Assembly: GCA_030834835.1 (NCBI GenBank)
Contig: JAUQXD010000350.1
Location: 1-18,648, forward strand
DNA length: 18,648 nt
From: Thermoflexales bacterium
Lineage (GTDB): Bacteria; Chloroflexota; Anaerolineae; Fen-1058
Reading direction: 5' to 3'
Of the stretch, positions 1 through 8,374 are shown in pieces (the first letter of the stretch is position 1; every line of letters begins with the position of its first letter). The position numbers and the translations under genes are program-made. The notes beneath the pieces were generated by a model that searched no databases, had not been told where the DNA came from, and saw only the letters and a program-made list of their open reading frames with translations.

Positions 1-3000
1 TCCATCGGCGCAAACGCCGTCTCGCTGACGGTCGTGACGTTCAGCCCCTCGGTCGTGAAGAAATCCGTGTGAATCGTCACCAGGCGATTGTCCGCCCGGT
101 CCCACTCCTGGATGATGACAAACTGCGCGTTCGTGGCGCGCACCACCTGATGCGTCACCGTCTCCAGCACCTGCCGGTATTCCAGCGACGACGAGATGGC
201 CTGCCCGGCCTCATACAGCAGCGATTGTTCTTGCAGGCGACGCTGCGACTCTTCAAACAACCGCGCATTTTCGATGGCCACTGCCGCCTGATCGGCCAGC
301 GTCGACAACACCACCAGGTCGGTATTGGTGAAGCCGTTGGGCACAAACTTGTCCACCGACAACACGCCGATCAATTGCCCGGCTGCCGACAGCGGCACCA
401 ACAACACCGAACGGACCTGCACGGTGACCGGATGCTGCACGAACCGGGCATCCGTCAGCACATCGGGGATAATCAGGCCGCGCGGATCGGCGATGATCGC
501 GCCGATCAGGCCTTCATTCGGGCCAAAGCGCATTCGGCTCATCAGATCCAGATCGAAGCCCACGGCCTTGCGCGGCACGAACTTGCTGTCCACCGGGTCG
601 CGCAGGAAGATGGTGGCGTGCTGGCTGCCCACCAGTTCGACCGCTGCGTCCAGGACCGTCGCCATCAACGCATCCAGATCGAGCTTCGCGCCGATCGAAC
701 GCCCCACCTCGTTGAACAGGGTCAGGTTATCGAGCCGCTGCTGCAAGTCTGCGTACAGCCGCGAATTTTCGACGGCGATGGCGGCCTGATTGGCGAACAG
801 TTCCAGCGTTTCAATCGTCGCCCGATCGGGTATCTTGCCGCCCAGCGGCTCGTCGACCGACAGCACACCCAGCACCCGATCGCCCGCCCCGCGCAGCGGC
901 GTCAACAACACATCATCGGCGTGCCAGTGGCCGGGCGTGCGCACTTCAGATCGATCGGTCGCCGGCGAAGTGTAGGTGTCAAGCGGGTCTGTGACCTGCC
1001 GGTGTTCCATCGGCACGTAGTAGCTCTGGCTGATGCGGAAGCGATCTTGCAGCGCGTCCGTCATCACCGCCCAGGGCTGCGCCACGCGCCGCATCTCTTC
1101 AAACACAGCGATGGGAATGCCAGCCGCGGCCACGCGCTGCAAATGCGGCGGCTCGCCTTCTACCAGGCTCAACGATACAAGGTTGAAGCCGACCGTCTCC
1201 TGGATGGCATGCACCACGTCATCCAGAATCAAGTCCAGCGGTTGATCGGTGCGGAACGCCTGACCGATCTGGAACAGGTTGGTCAACTGCTCGGCCTTGC
1301 GGCGCAGCAGTTCACCGCGCTCCAGTTGATCTTCCAGGCGCAGCGCATTGCCGATGGCGATGGCCGCCTGCGACGCCAGGGCTTCCAGGAAGCCCACGTG
1401 TTCATCGGTAAAGGCGTCGATTTGAGGGCTTTCCAGATTCAGCGCACCCACCACCGATTGCGCGTACCGGATGGGCACGGCGATTTCCGATCGGGTTTGC
1501 GGCAGTAGCTCCACGTAATCAGGATAGGTGCGGACGTCGCCCACTACGATAGGCGTCTCGCTGCGCACAGCCCGACCGGTGATGCCCGTCCCCACCGGTA
1601 CTGCTTCAGTCTGTAGTCGTTTGACGTATTCGGCTGAATAGCCCTGGGACGCCTGAGTATGCAATTCCTGCGTTTCCGCATCGATCAGGCTGATGAAGCC
1701 GTGGGTGGCGCCCGTGACCTTCAACGCTTCGGTCAGCACCACATCGAAAATGCGCTCGCGATCGAGCGTGGCGTTCAGTTCCTGGCTGATGGCGCTCAAT
1801 GCGGTCAGCTCGTCCACCCGTTCGCCCAGCCGCAGGTCGGCAATCTGGTACAGGCGCGCATTGGACAGCGCAATGCCGGTCTGATTGGCGATGGCTTGCA
1901 GGACGTTCAGATCGTTTTGATCGTAAGCGTACTCGTTCTCAAGGTCTTGCAGCACCAGCGCGCCCATCACCCGGTCGCCGGCGATCATGGGCACGCCCAG
2001 CCAGACTTTGGCCGGGTTGTCCGAGCCAACCGTGCGCACCTCAATGCCCAGTTCGCGCGCCCGGGCGCTGATGTCGCCCTGCAGCATCAGCATCTGGCGC
2101 TTGCGGCAGACGTAGAACGTCAGCGTGTTGCCGCCCCGCTGGGTGCGCTCATCGGGCGGCAAGTCCAACAGTTGATCGTTCTCGTACAGCCGCGCAAACG
2201 TCAACTCGTCGCGGTCTTCGTCGTACAGGGCAATGAACAGCGTGTGCGCGGCGATGATGCGATTGATCTGCGGATAGAGCAGTTCCAGAATGTCGCGCTC
2301 ATGCAGCGCCGACGAAATCTCACGACCGACCTCGCCCAGCAGGCTGAGCTGCGTCAGCCGCCGCTCGCGATCGGCGGTCAGCCGCGCGTTGACGATGGCG
2401 TCGGCCAGGAACGGCAGCACGGTCGTCAGCCGCTGCTCGTCTTCGGCTGTAAACGGATCGGTGGTGCGCTTCGCCATGTAGACTTCGCCGATGGCCTCAT
2501 CGCGAATGACCAGCGGCGCCGTCAACAACGCGCGCACCTGATACCGCTCGATGAACGGGCGATACAGGCTCATGACCCGTCGATCGTTCAGCGCATCTTC
2601 GGTGCGAAACACCACGCGCGTCTTAAACACACTATGACGGAAGGTCGCCTGGGTCGTATCGATGCGGAAGTCTTGCACCTGTTCGGGCAAATCACCGAAC
2701 GAAGCCACCGTCAACGGTTCCAGGAAGTGCGTGTTGGTATCGTAAACCAGGGCCAGTCCCAGATCGGCCCGCACGAACCGGCCGATCTCCGTCATCAACT
2801 GGCGCAGCACTTCGTCCGGCGTCAACGCCGAAGCCGCGGTGGTCGAGACGCGCAACAGTTCGGCCGATTCGTTGACCCGGCGGCGCGTCTCGGCAAACAG
2901 TTGCGCATTTTGAATCGCCACCGCCGATTGCGAGGCGATGGTCTTCAGCATCTCGATGTTCGCCGGAGTAAAGGCGCCCGTCGAGAACGAGCCCAGTTCC

Positions 3001-5054
3001 AGCGTGCCGACCAGATCATCGCCGGCCAGCAGTGGCACACCGCACACCGACTTGACCGGCATTTGATCGGCCGGCAACAGCGGCTTGATCGGGCTGTCGG
3101 CGACATCCGTGATGATCAGCGGTTGACGCTGCTGCGCAATCCAGCCGGTGTAGCCTTCGTCCAGATGATAGATCCCCGGTGTGCGCCTAGCATATTGATC
3201 GGACTGCAGCGTGCCGCCACGGCCGCGCGTGCGCAAGACGCCGTCAGCCGCATGCCAGAGGTTGATCTCCGCGTGATCGTACGGGATGATCGATCGGATG
3301 GATTTAAGGATCGAATCGAGGGTGTTATCCAGATCGAGCGAGGCGCTGATCGCGCGATTGATCTCCGCCACGACCGTCATTTCCTGCGCCCGCCGCCGCT
3401 CGACTTCATACAGTTGCGAGTTCTTGATCGCCGCGGCCGATTGATCGGCAAAGCTGGTCAGCAGGCGTTGATCTTCGCGGCTGAAGGCGGGCGTGCCGGG
3501 CCGGGTGGAGACTTGCAGCACACCCACCACGGCGGCGTCGACGACGAGCGGCAGGTTCATCACAGCGGCCACATCCGCATCGTGCGGCCATTTGGCGACG
3601 AAGCGTTGATCCGATTGGGCATTGGCCAGAAACAGCGAGCGATTTTCGCGCGCCACCCAGCCCACCAGACCCTCGCCCATGTCGTAGGCCAGGGCAGGCT
3701 GCGGCACGCCTTCAAAATCCCACCAGCCGCGCAGTTCCAATTGCCGGGTGTTGTCATTGGCGACAAAGATGGCGCAGCGATCAGCGCCCACGGTCCCCGC
3801 CGACTCGCGCGCCAGATTGCCCAGCACGTTTTCCAGATCGAGCGAGGTGATGGCTTTGCCCGCTTCCAGCAGCGTGGACATTTCCTTGACGCGGCGCTGG
3901 GCGGTTTGATACTGCAGCTCACGCTCGCGCGCCACTTCCGCCAGGTTGCCCTGCGCGTCCTGCAACTTGTGCGCCATCTCGTTGAATTCGGTGGCCAGAT
4001 CTTCCAACTCGTCGCCGGTTTGCACGCCGGTGATGCGCTGGCTCAGATCGCCGGCGGCCAATTGCTTTGCGCTGCGTCGCAGCTTTTCAATGGGCGCAGC
4101 GACCCGCTGTGAGATGTAGATGGCCATAAACACGATCGAAACGAGTGACAGCAACAATAACGCCGCACCAGCCAGCATGAAACTATTGACCTGGGCGAAG
4201 GCATCAGCTTCCGGCTGCTCGACGATGACGTGCCAGTTGGTCTCGCCCAGGGACAGCGGCGCAAAGTAGGCCACTGTCGATTCGGCGGGGGCAACCAGAC
4301 TGGCGTCATATTTGCGTGTTGTGCCTGACTCAGACTGGGAGGCGATCGCATCTGACACAACGCTCAGCTTCGACAGATTGAGATTCGGCACAGCCAGCAG
4401 GTCACGATAGGCGACCAGCGTGCCATGATTATCGACAATGAAAGCATAGCCGTGCTGCCCTACCTGCGCGCCAGCCACGCGATCCCACAACACGGTTAGA
4501 TCGACCAACGCCGTCACTACGCCGACGACCTGTCCGCCCTGCGTGACGATAGGCTCGGCCAACGTGACGACGGGGAAGCTATTCAAGGCCCACACCGGCC
4601 CCAGATAGCTGGCGCCAGACATGGCGGTCGTAAACGCGGGCGTCAGCGCCCCGTCGCCTTCGGGCAGAACGGCATCGGGTCGCGTGATGCGTGCCTGCTC
4701 CGCGCCGGCGGCATCCAGCACAACCAGTTCCATAAAGCCCGGCTCGGTTTGCCGGACATTCTCTAAGATGCGGGGCAACGCCGTCGCCGCCGCGGTGGAC
4801 ACCTCCGCAACATTGGCGATGCTGCGCACATCGTTCTGTAGCATAGTGACATAGCCGCCAGCCTGCGCGGCCAGGCGCTGAGCCACCTCGCGCTGTGCAA
4901 ACACCGTCTGCTCGCGCTGCGTGTTAACGCTGAAAACCAACATCACAATGACGACACTCACCGAAACTATCGCGCCCAACGCAAACGGACCCAACAGGCG
5001 CACGCTCAGTCGGTCAACGATTCGGTTTGGTCGTGCTTGATCTTTACTTGCCAC
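1..5054 (-). CDS. Giant membrane sensor: dCache-HAMP-poly-GAF protein (3' end beyond window)
   Basis: The minus-strand frame is open from a GTG at 5054 to the left edge, giving 1684 codons with no stop; an in-frame TAG lies five codons upstream of the GTG. Residues about 20-43 are a transmembrane helix. An extracytoplasmic dCache-like domain follows (motif GYAFIVDNHGTLVAYRD), then a second helix at about 288-312 and a HAMP domain at about 312-365. GAF domains then repeat end to end, ending near residues 545, 724, 898, 1085, 1261, 1445 and 1617; an eighth is cut by the window edge. Most end in the typical pattern QxAxAIxNARLY and are joined by short helical linkers. The output domain (histidine kinase, phosphatase or cyclase) is not visible, so the activity is unknown. 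The gene starts 9 bases after the binding-protein gene, so the two are very probably cotranscribed. The start is supported by the stop upstream and a weak AGGG ribosome site. Confidence 0.93.
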   Translation of the reverse strand, partial: MASKDQARPNRIVDRLSVRLLGPFALGAIVSVSVVIVMLVFSVNTQREQTVFAQREVAQRLAAQAGGYVTMLQNDVRSIANVAEVSTAAATALPRILENVRQTEPGFMELVVLDAAGAEQARITRPDAVLPEGDGALTPAFTTAMSGASYLGPVWALNSFPVVTLAEPIVTQGGQVVGVVTALVDLTVLWDRVAGAQVGQHGYAFIVDNHGTLVAYRDLLAVPNLNLSKLSVVSDAIASQSESGTTRKYDASLVAPAESTVAYFAPLSLGETNWHVIVEQPEADAFAQVNSFMLAGAALLLLSLVSIVFMAIYISQRVAAPIEKLRRSAKQLAAGDLSQRITGVQTGDELEDLATEFNEMAHKLQDAQGNLAEVARERELQYQTAQRRVKEMSTLLEAGKAITSLDLENVLGNLARESAGTVGADRCAIFVANDNTRQLELRGWWDFEGVPQPALAYDMGEGLVGWVARENRSLFLANAQSDQRFVAKWPHDADVAAVMNLPLVVDAAVVGVLQVSTRPGTPAFSREDQRLLTSFADQSAAAIKNSQLYEVERRRAQEMTVVAEINRAISASLDLDNTLDSILKSIRSIIPYDHAEINLWHAADGVLRTRGRGGTLQSDQYARRTPGIYHLDEGYTGWIAQQRQPLIITDVADSPIKPLLPADQMPVKSVCGVPLLAGDDLVGTLELGSFSTGAFTPANIEMLKTIASQSAVAIQNAQLFAETRRRVNESAELLRVSTTAASALTPDEVLRQLMTEIGRFVRADLGLALVYDTNTHFLEPLTVASFGDLPEQVQDFRIDTTQATFRHSVFKTRVVFRTEDALNDRRVMSLYRPFIERYQVRALLTAPLVIRDEAIGEVYMAKRTTDPFTAEDEQRLTTVLPFLADAIVNARLTADRERRLTQLSLLGEVGREISSALHERDILELLYPQINRIIAAHTLFIALYDEDRDELTFARLYENDQLLDLPPDERTQRGGNTLTFYVCRKRQMLMLQGDISARARELGIEVRTVGSDNPAKVWLGVPMIAGDRVMGALVLQDLENEYAYDQNDLNVLQAIANQTGIALSNARLYQIADLRLGERVDELTALSAISQELNATLDRERIFDVVLTEALKVTGATHGFISLIDAETQELHTQASQGYSAEYVKRLQTEAVPVGTGITGRAVRSETPIVVGDVRTYPDYVELLPQTRSEIAVPIRYAQSVVGALNLESPQIDAFTDEHVGFLEALASQAAIAIGNALRLEDQLERGELLRRKAEQLTNLFQIGQAFRTDQPLDLILDDVVHAIQETVGFNLVSLSLVEGEPPHLQRVAAAGIPIAVFEEMRRVAQPWAVMTDALQDRFRISQSYYVPMEHRQVTDPLDTYTSPATDRSEVRTPGHWHADDVLLTPLRGAGDRVLGVLSVDEPLGGKIPDRATIETLELFANQAAIAVENSRLYADLQQRLDNLTLFNEVGRSIGAKLDLDALMATVLDAAVELVGSQHATIFLRDPVDSKFVPRKAVGFDLDLMSRMRFGPNEGLIGAIIADPRGLIIPDVLTDARFVQHPVTVQVRSVLLVPLSAAGQLIGVLSVDKFVPNGFTNTDLVVLSTLADQAAVAIENARLFEESQRRLQEQSLLYEAGQAISSSLEYRQVLETVTHQVVRATNAQFVIIQEWDRADNRLVTIHTDFFTTEGLNVTTVSETAFAPM

Positions 5055-5063
5055 AGCCCTACC

Positions 5064-6284
5064 CTATTGCCGATCGATCAACAACTTCTCGAATTCAAAC
5101 AGCCCATTCCGCACCCGACTGCCACTGACCAGGGTCACGGTCGTGTCGCCGTTCCGATCGAACCCGAACGGCCCGACGGTACCGTCGAACCCGGCAGCGC
5201 TGGTGACATACGCCAGGATGCTGGCTCGATCGATCACGCCGTTCTGCTGCACAGACGCCCGCATCGCCGTGATGAGCACTTGCGCGGCGTCATACCCCAA
5301 TTGGGCGAACGCTTCTGGCTCTTCGTTATACTTTGCCTTAAAGTCCGCGTAGAACTTCTGCCCCATCTCTGAGGTTAGTTGAGCGGGCGGCGCGCCGACG
5401 AAAGTCGCGTATACGCCTTCGGCCGTACCCTGAGCCTCATCAATCAATGTCGTATCGACAATCGCATCCGGCCCCATAAACTCCGCCGTGATGCCCAGCG
5501 CGCGCATTTGCTCTACGATCAGAGCTGCTCCATTCGCAACTGTGCCACCGAAGTACACCACGTCCGGTCTGGCCTGTTTGACCTGCGTCAAAACGTCAGT
5601 GAAATCCAATGCTGTTTTGTCAATTGTCTGGTGGCCGACATTCTTCAGGCCCAGCTGCTCGGCTCGGCGCGCAAACAATGCCGAGACACCCGCGCCGTAA
5701 GCCTCGCCATCGTCGAGCACGTAGAACGATCGGAATTTGAGATCCCGCGCCCAGACCGCAGCCGCCGGTCCCTGCACATCATCCGTCGAGCAGGTTCGGA
5801 AGAAATTGCGGCGGCCCGTCGGGTAAAAGATGGCCGGTTCGCCCTGTGCAAAACCGGGCCTGGTCAGGCCCGGCCAGGTCGTGCTGGGGCTGATCTGAAT
5901 CAGGCCCGCACGATTGGTCAACGGCAGGCTGAGCTTGGCCGCGCCGGAATTCATCGGGCCTAAATAGGCCACCGCCAGCGTATCCGAGATCGCCTTTTGG
6001 ACATTCTCCAGTTCCATGTAGGGCTGCCATTGGCCGTTCACGTCGCCATTGTCAAGTACTTCCAGTACAATCTCCGTATCACCGATGTATCGGGCGTTAT
6101 CATTATCAAACGCCAGTTGAATCCCCTTGACGATGCCGCCGCCGATGTTAGGCCCGCGCATCGGAAAACTCAAATACACGCGCACCACACGGCTGCCGGT
6201 GGGCTGGCAGGCGGGCAGGACAAGCGTCAATGCCACCAGCAACACCAGGCCCAGCCGACTGAGTTTCATAGACCACCGGTTCAT
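5064..6284 (-). CDS. LivJ-like substrate-binding lipoprotein (Peripla_BP_6 type)
   Basis: This 406-residue protein resembles the periplasmic ligand-binding proteins of branched-chain amino acid (HAAT-family) transporters. The N-terminus is a lipoprotein signal: basic start, hydrophobic core at about 10-23, then LPAC with the lipidated Cys at 26. Family-like stretches include an early VYLSFPMRGPNIGGGIVKGI segment, LTNRAGLIQISPSTTWPGLT, a YVLDDGEAYGAGVS segment and a late LGYDAAQVLITAM. An AAGGA ribosome site sits 10 bases before the ATG; M6 is a less likely start. No permease or ATPase gene is visible nearby. It lies 24 bases after a response-regulator gene and 9 bases before the giant sensor. 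This placement suggests the protein presents a ligand to the sensor's outer domain rather than serving transport; that role is inference. Confidence 0.9.
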   Translation of the reverse strand: MNRWSMKLSRLGLVLLVALTLVLPACQPTGSRVVRVYLSFPMRGPNIGGGIVKGIQLAFDNDNARYIGDTEIVLEVLDNGDVNGQWQPYMELENVQKAISDTLAVAYLGPMNSGAAKLSLPLTNRAGLIQISPSTTWPGLTRPGFAQGEPAIFYPTGRRNFFRTCSTDDVQGPAAAVWARDLKFRSFYVLDDGEAYGAGVSALFARRAEQLGLKNVGHQTIDKTALDFTDVLTQVKQARPDVVYFGGTVANGAALIVEQMRALGITAEFMGPDAIVDTTLIDEAQGTAEGVYATFVGAPPAQLTSEMGQKFYADFKAKYNEEPEAFAQLGYDAAQVLITAMRASVQQNGVIDRASILAYVTSAAGFDGTVGPFGFDRNGDTTVTLVSGSRVRNGLFEFEKLLIDRQ

Positions 6285-6308
6285 CTTGACGGGTTCCTTG
6301 ATTGGCGG

Positions 6309-7199
6309 CTAACTGCACGCCTGCCGTCGCGCTTCGGCAGACACTTCCGTAATCTCGCGAATGTCCGTGAAGTCCTGCCCGGTCGAGTGCACAACGCCCA
6401 CGCACAACTTCATCAACGGCACCTGCTGTTCCTTGCCGTCGGCATCTTTCACCACAATCGAGCCGCGCTCGCGATCCTTAAAGGAGTAATGCGCGCCGAT
6501 CTCCTGGTTGAAGCGCTTGACGGCCGACTCGGCCATGGCCGTGGCTTTGTCCTCGGCCGTAATCACGAGAAAATCGTCGCCGCCCACATGCCCGATGAAA
6601 TCGTCCGGGCCGCCCAGCTTGTCGTCGACTTCGCCCAGCAGCAGCGTCGTGAAGCGCAGCACCTCGTCGCCGGCCACAAACCCGTAGACATCGGTGAACG
6701 CTTCCATGTGGCTGATGCCGACATACAACAGGCCCCAGTCCTGGCGGCGCATCAGGCTGCGCAGCTGCTCTTCGATCAATTTACCGCTGGGCAGCCCGGT
6801 CGTCGGATTAGTCAGGCTCTCGCGCTCGGCGCGCCGCATCGCGCCCTGCACGCGCAGCCGCAGTTCCTCGATGTCGAAGGGCTTGGTGATGTAATCGTCT
6901 GCGCCCAGCTCTAGGCCCGCGATGCGATCGCTGCGCTCGTCCTTCTGGGTCAGAAAGATAATCGGGACGTGGCTGGTGCGCATGTTCTTGCGCAAGCGCG
7001 TGCAGACTTCGTAGCCGTCGATATCGGGCAGCATGATGTCCAGCACGATGACGCTGGGCAGCTGCTTGCGCGTGCGCTCCAGCGCGTCATTGCCGCGCCC
7101 GGCCACCGCCACTTCGTAGCCCTGCGCGCTGAAGTAAATCTTCAGCATGTTGGAAATGTCGGGATCATCTTCGACGACCAGAATGCGTCCTTTAATCAT
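6309..7199 (-). CDS. Response regulator: receiver domain plus degenerate GGDEF domain
   Basis: This 296-residue cytoplasmic protein has a complete receiver domain at 1-120: acidic pair D11/D12, phospho-acceptor D54 in VIVLDIMLPDIDG, T84 and K106 in ITKPF. A GGDEF-fold domain follows from about 130, with TTGLPSGKL, then VYGFVAGDEVLRF and a GGDDF signature at 206-210. Aligned by eye with active diguanylate cyclases, the first metal-binding Asp of the DxD motif is G161 and the guanine-contacting Asn is T169. The signature is also GGDDF rather than GGEEF or GGDEF. It is therefore probably not an active cyclase and may bind nucleotide or act through protein contacts. A GAGGTG ribosome site precedes the ATG. 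It lies 13 bases after the acyl-ACP reductase-like gene and 24 bases before the binding-protein gene. Confidence 0.92.
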   Translation of the reverse strand: MIKGRILVVEDDPDISNMLKIYFSAQGYEVAVAGRGNDALERTRKQLPSVIVLDIMLPDIDGYEVCTRLRKNMRTSHVPIIFLTQKDERSDRIAGLELGADDYITKPFDIEELRLRVQGAMRRAERESLTNPTTGLPSGKLIEEQLRSLMRRQDWGLLYVGISHMEAFTDVYGFVAGDEVLRFTTLLLGEVDDKLGGPDDFIGHVGGDDFLVITAEDKATAMAESAVKRFNQEIGAHYSFKDRERGSIVVKDADGKEQQVPLMKLCVGVVHSTGQDFTDIREITEVSAEARRQACS

Positions 7200-7212
7200 G
7201 CGTCACCTCGTC

Positions 7213-8328
7213 TTATGCACCACTGCCTGCGGGTATGTGCCGTTCGCGGCGCGCGCCGGCCAACTGCGCCTGCCGTTTGATATGCTCGATTTGCTCGTCG
7301 GTCACGGCCCGCTCGAACGAGCGGAAACCGCCCAGGCGAAACCCGTGCCGTTCCGCGATTTGTTCGATCGCCGTCACCTGCTCAACTGTCAGGTCCTTGC
7401 CCAGCGTGTAACTCTCATACTTGCCATCCAGCGCCAGCGCCATCGTTTCGGCCATGCACGCATACGCCATCCCCGGCGGAAAACCAAAGTCAAAATGAAA
7501 ATCCACCGCGCCGGGCACGGCCACCATGCCGCCCTCGATCACCAGCACGTCATCGCGCTGCTCCACCACCGACCGGCTCACGTCGCGTGGGCGGGCCACA
7601 TCGCACACCACCGCGCCCGGCTTCAAATGATCCGGCTGAATGATCGCATCCAAGGCCGAAGTCACCGTGATGATCAAGTCGGCAGCGCGCAGCGCATTCA
7701 AATCAGATGTGACCTGCACGTCCGCGCCGGCCGTCTCGCATTTCGATTTGACCTGCGCCAGCCGATCGGCCTTCCGCCCGATCAAGATGATCTGCGGCAC
7801 ATCGCGCGCCAGTAATTCGGCCGCCACTGCCCCGATCGAACCGGTCGCCCCGACGATGGCCGCGGTGGCCGTAGACAAATCGATGTCCATGCGGCGGGCC
7901 GCCTCTTTAGTCGCCTGCACGGCCACGGCCACGGTATAGCTATCGCCGGTCGTCACCGGGCAATCGACTCCGCGGCTGATTGTTACGCCGCCATCGCCCA
8001 CGACCGAGGTATACGCGCCCAAGCCCACCAGTTTTGCGCCTAATTTCTGTGCAAATTTGGCCGTGGCAATAATCTTGTTATAGACCGTCTTTGGTGGCAG
8101 CGACATCATGCGCTGCGGCGTAAACGGGCACGCTACAAACCAGCCGTCGATTTCCTTGCCCGTTGCTTGCGACTTCACGCCCGTGATGTGCGAGATATAC
8201 ACGGGCGGAAAAAACCTTGAAAGAAAGTTGATCGCCCCGACCGGCAGCACCTTGCCTAACAGCGGAAACTTGCGCCGCACATCGCGCTTCGGATCGATTG
8301 GATGAATGATAAATGCAAAATTGTCCAA
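7213..8328 (-). CDS. Long-chain acyl-ACP reductase-like dehydrogenase (AAR family)
   Basis: The protein matches cyanobacterial acyl-[acyl-carrier-protein] reductase, which makes fatty aldehydes from acyl-ACP with NADPH. With the start used here it has 371 residues (cyanobacterial enzymes about 340). The recalled family landmarks are all present in order: LGAYTS near 103-108, TTGDSYT at 126-132, Rossmann loop GATGSIG at 160-166, and YACMAETM with Cys 291 at the place of the acyl-accepting cysteine. VEQVTAIEQIAERHGF follows near 315-330. The frame is open back to 8505, but that part overlaps the preceding gene. The TTG at 8328, with GAGG 5 bases before it, fits where the family's homology begins (NFAFIIHP). 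The substrate could be another acyl donor; the family assignment is firm, the exact reaction is inferred. No aldehyde decarbonylase gene is seen in the window. Confidence 0.85.
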   Translation of the reverse strand: MDNFAFIIHPIDPKRDVRRKFPLLGKVLPVGAINFLSRFFPPVYISHITGVKSQATGKEIDGWFVACPFTPQRMMSLPPKTVYNKIIATAKFAQKLGAKLVGLGAYTSVVGDGGVTISRGVDCPVTTGDSYTVAVAVQATKEAARRMDIDLSTATAAIVGATGSIGAVAAELLARDVPQIILIGRKADRLAQVKSKCETAGADVQVTSDLNALRAADLIITVTSALDAIIQPDHLKPGAVVCDVARPRDVSRSVVEQRDDVLVIEGGMVAVPGAVDFHFDFGFPPGMAYACMAETMALALDGKYESYTLGKDLTVEQVTAIEQIAERHGFRLGGFRSFERAVTDEQIEHIKRQAQLAGARRERHIPAGSGA

Positions 8329-8374
8329 ATCAGCCTCGACCTTGCCAACGACAACCTCCCCCGCAAGGTGAATG

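Noticed and set aside
1659..4112. 817-codon plus-strand open frame (and a 479-codon one at 69-1508)
   Set aside because: Both lie antisense to the GAF array. Their translations are rich in His, Gln and Arg with no domain pattern, and they have no ribosome site. They are by-products of the GC-rich codon use of the real gene.
5997..6914. Plus-strand 305-codon frame opposite the response regulator and binding protein
   Set aside because: It is antisense to two well-supported genes and its translation shows no family motif; it is treated as a shadow. The same holds for the plus-strand frames at 5379-5963, 7147-7815, 9914-10567, 12184-12747 and 15789-16601.
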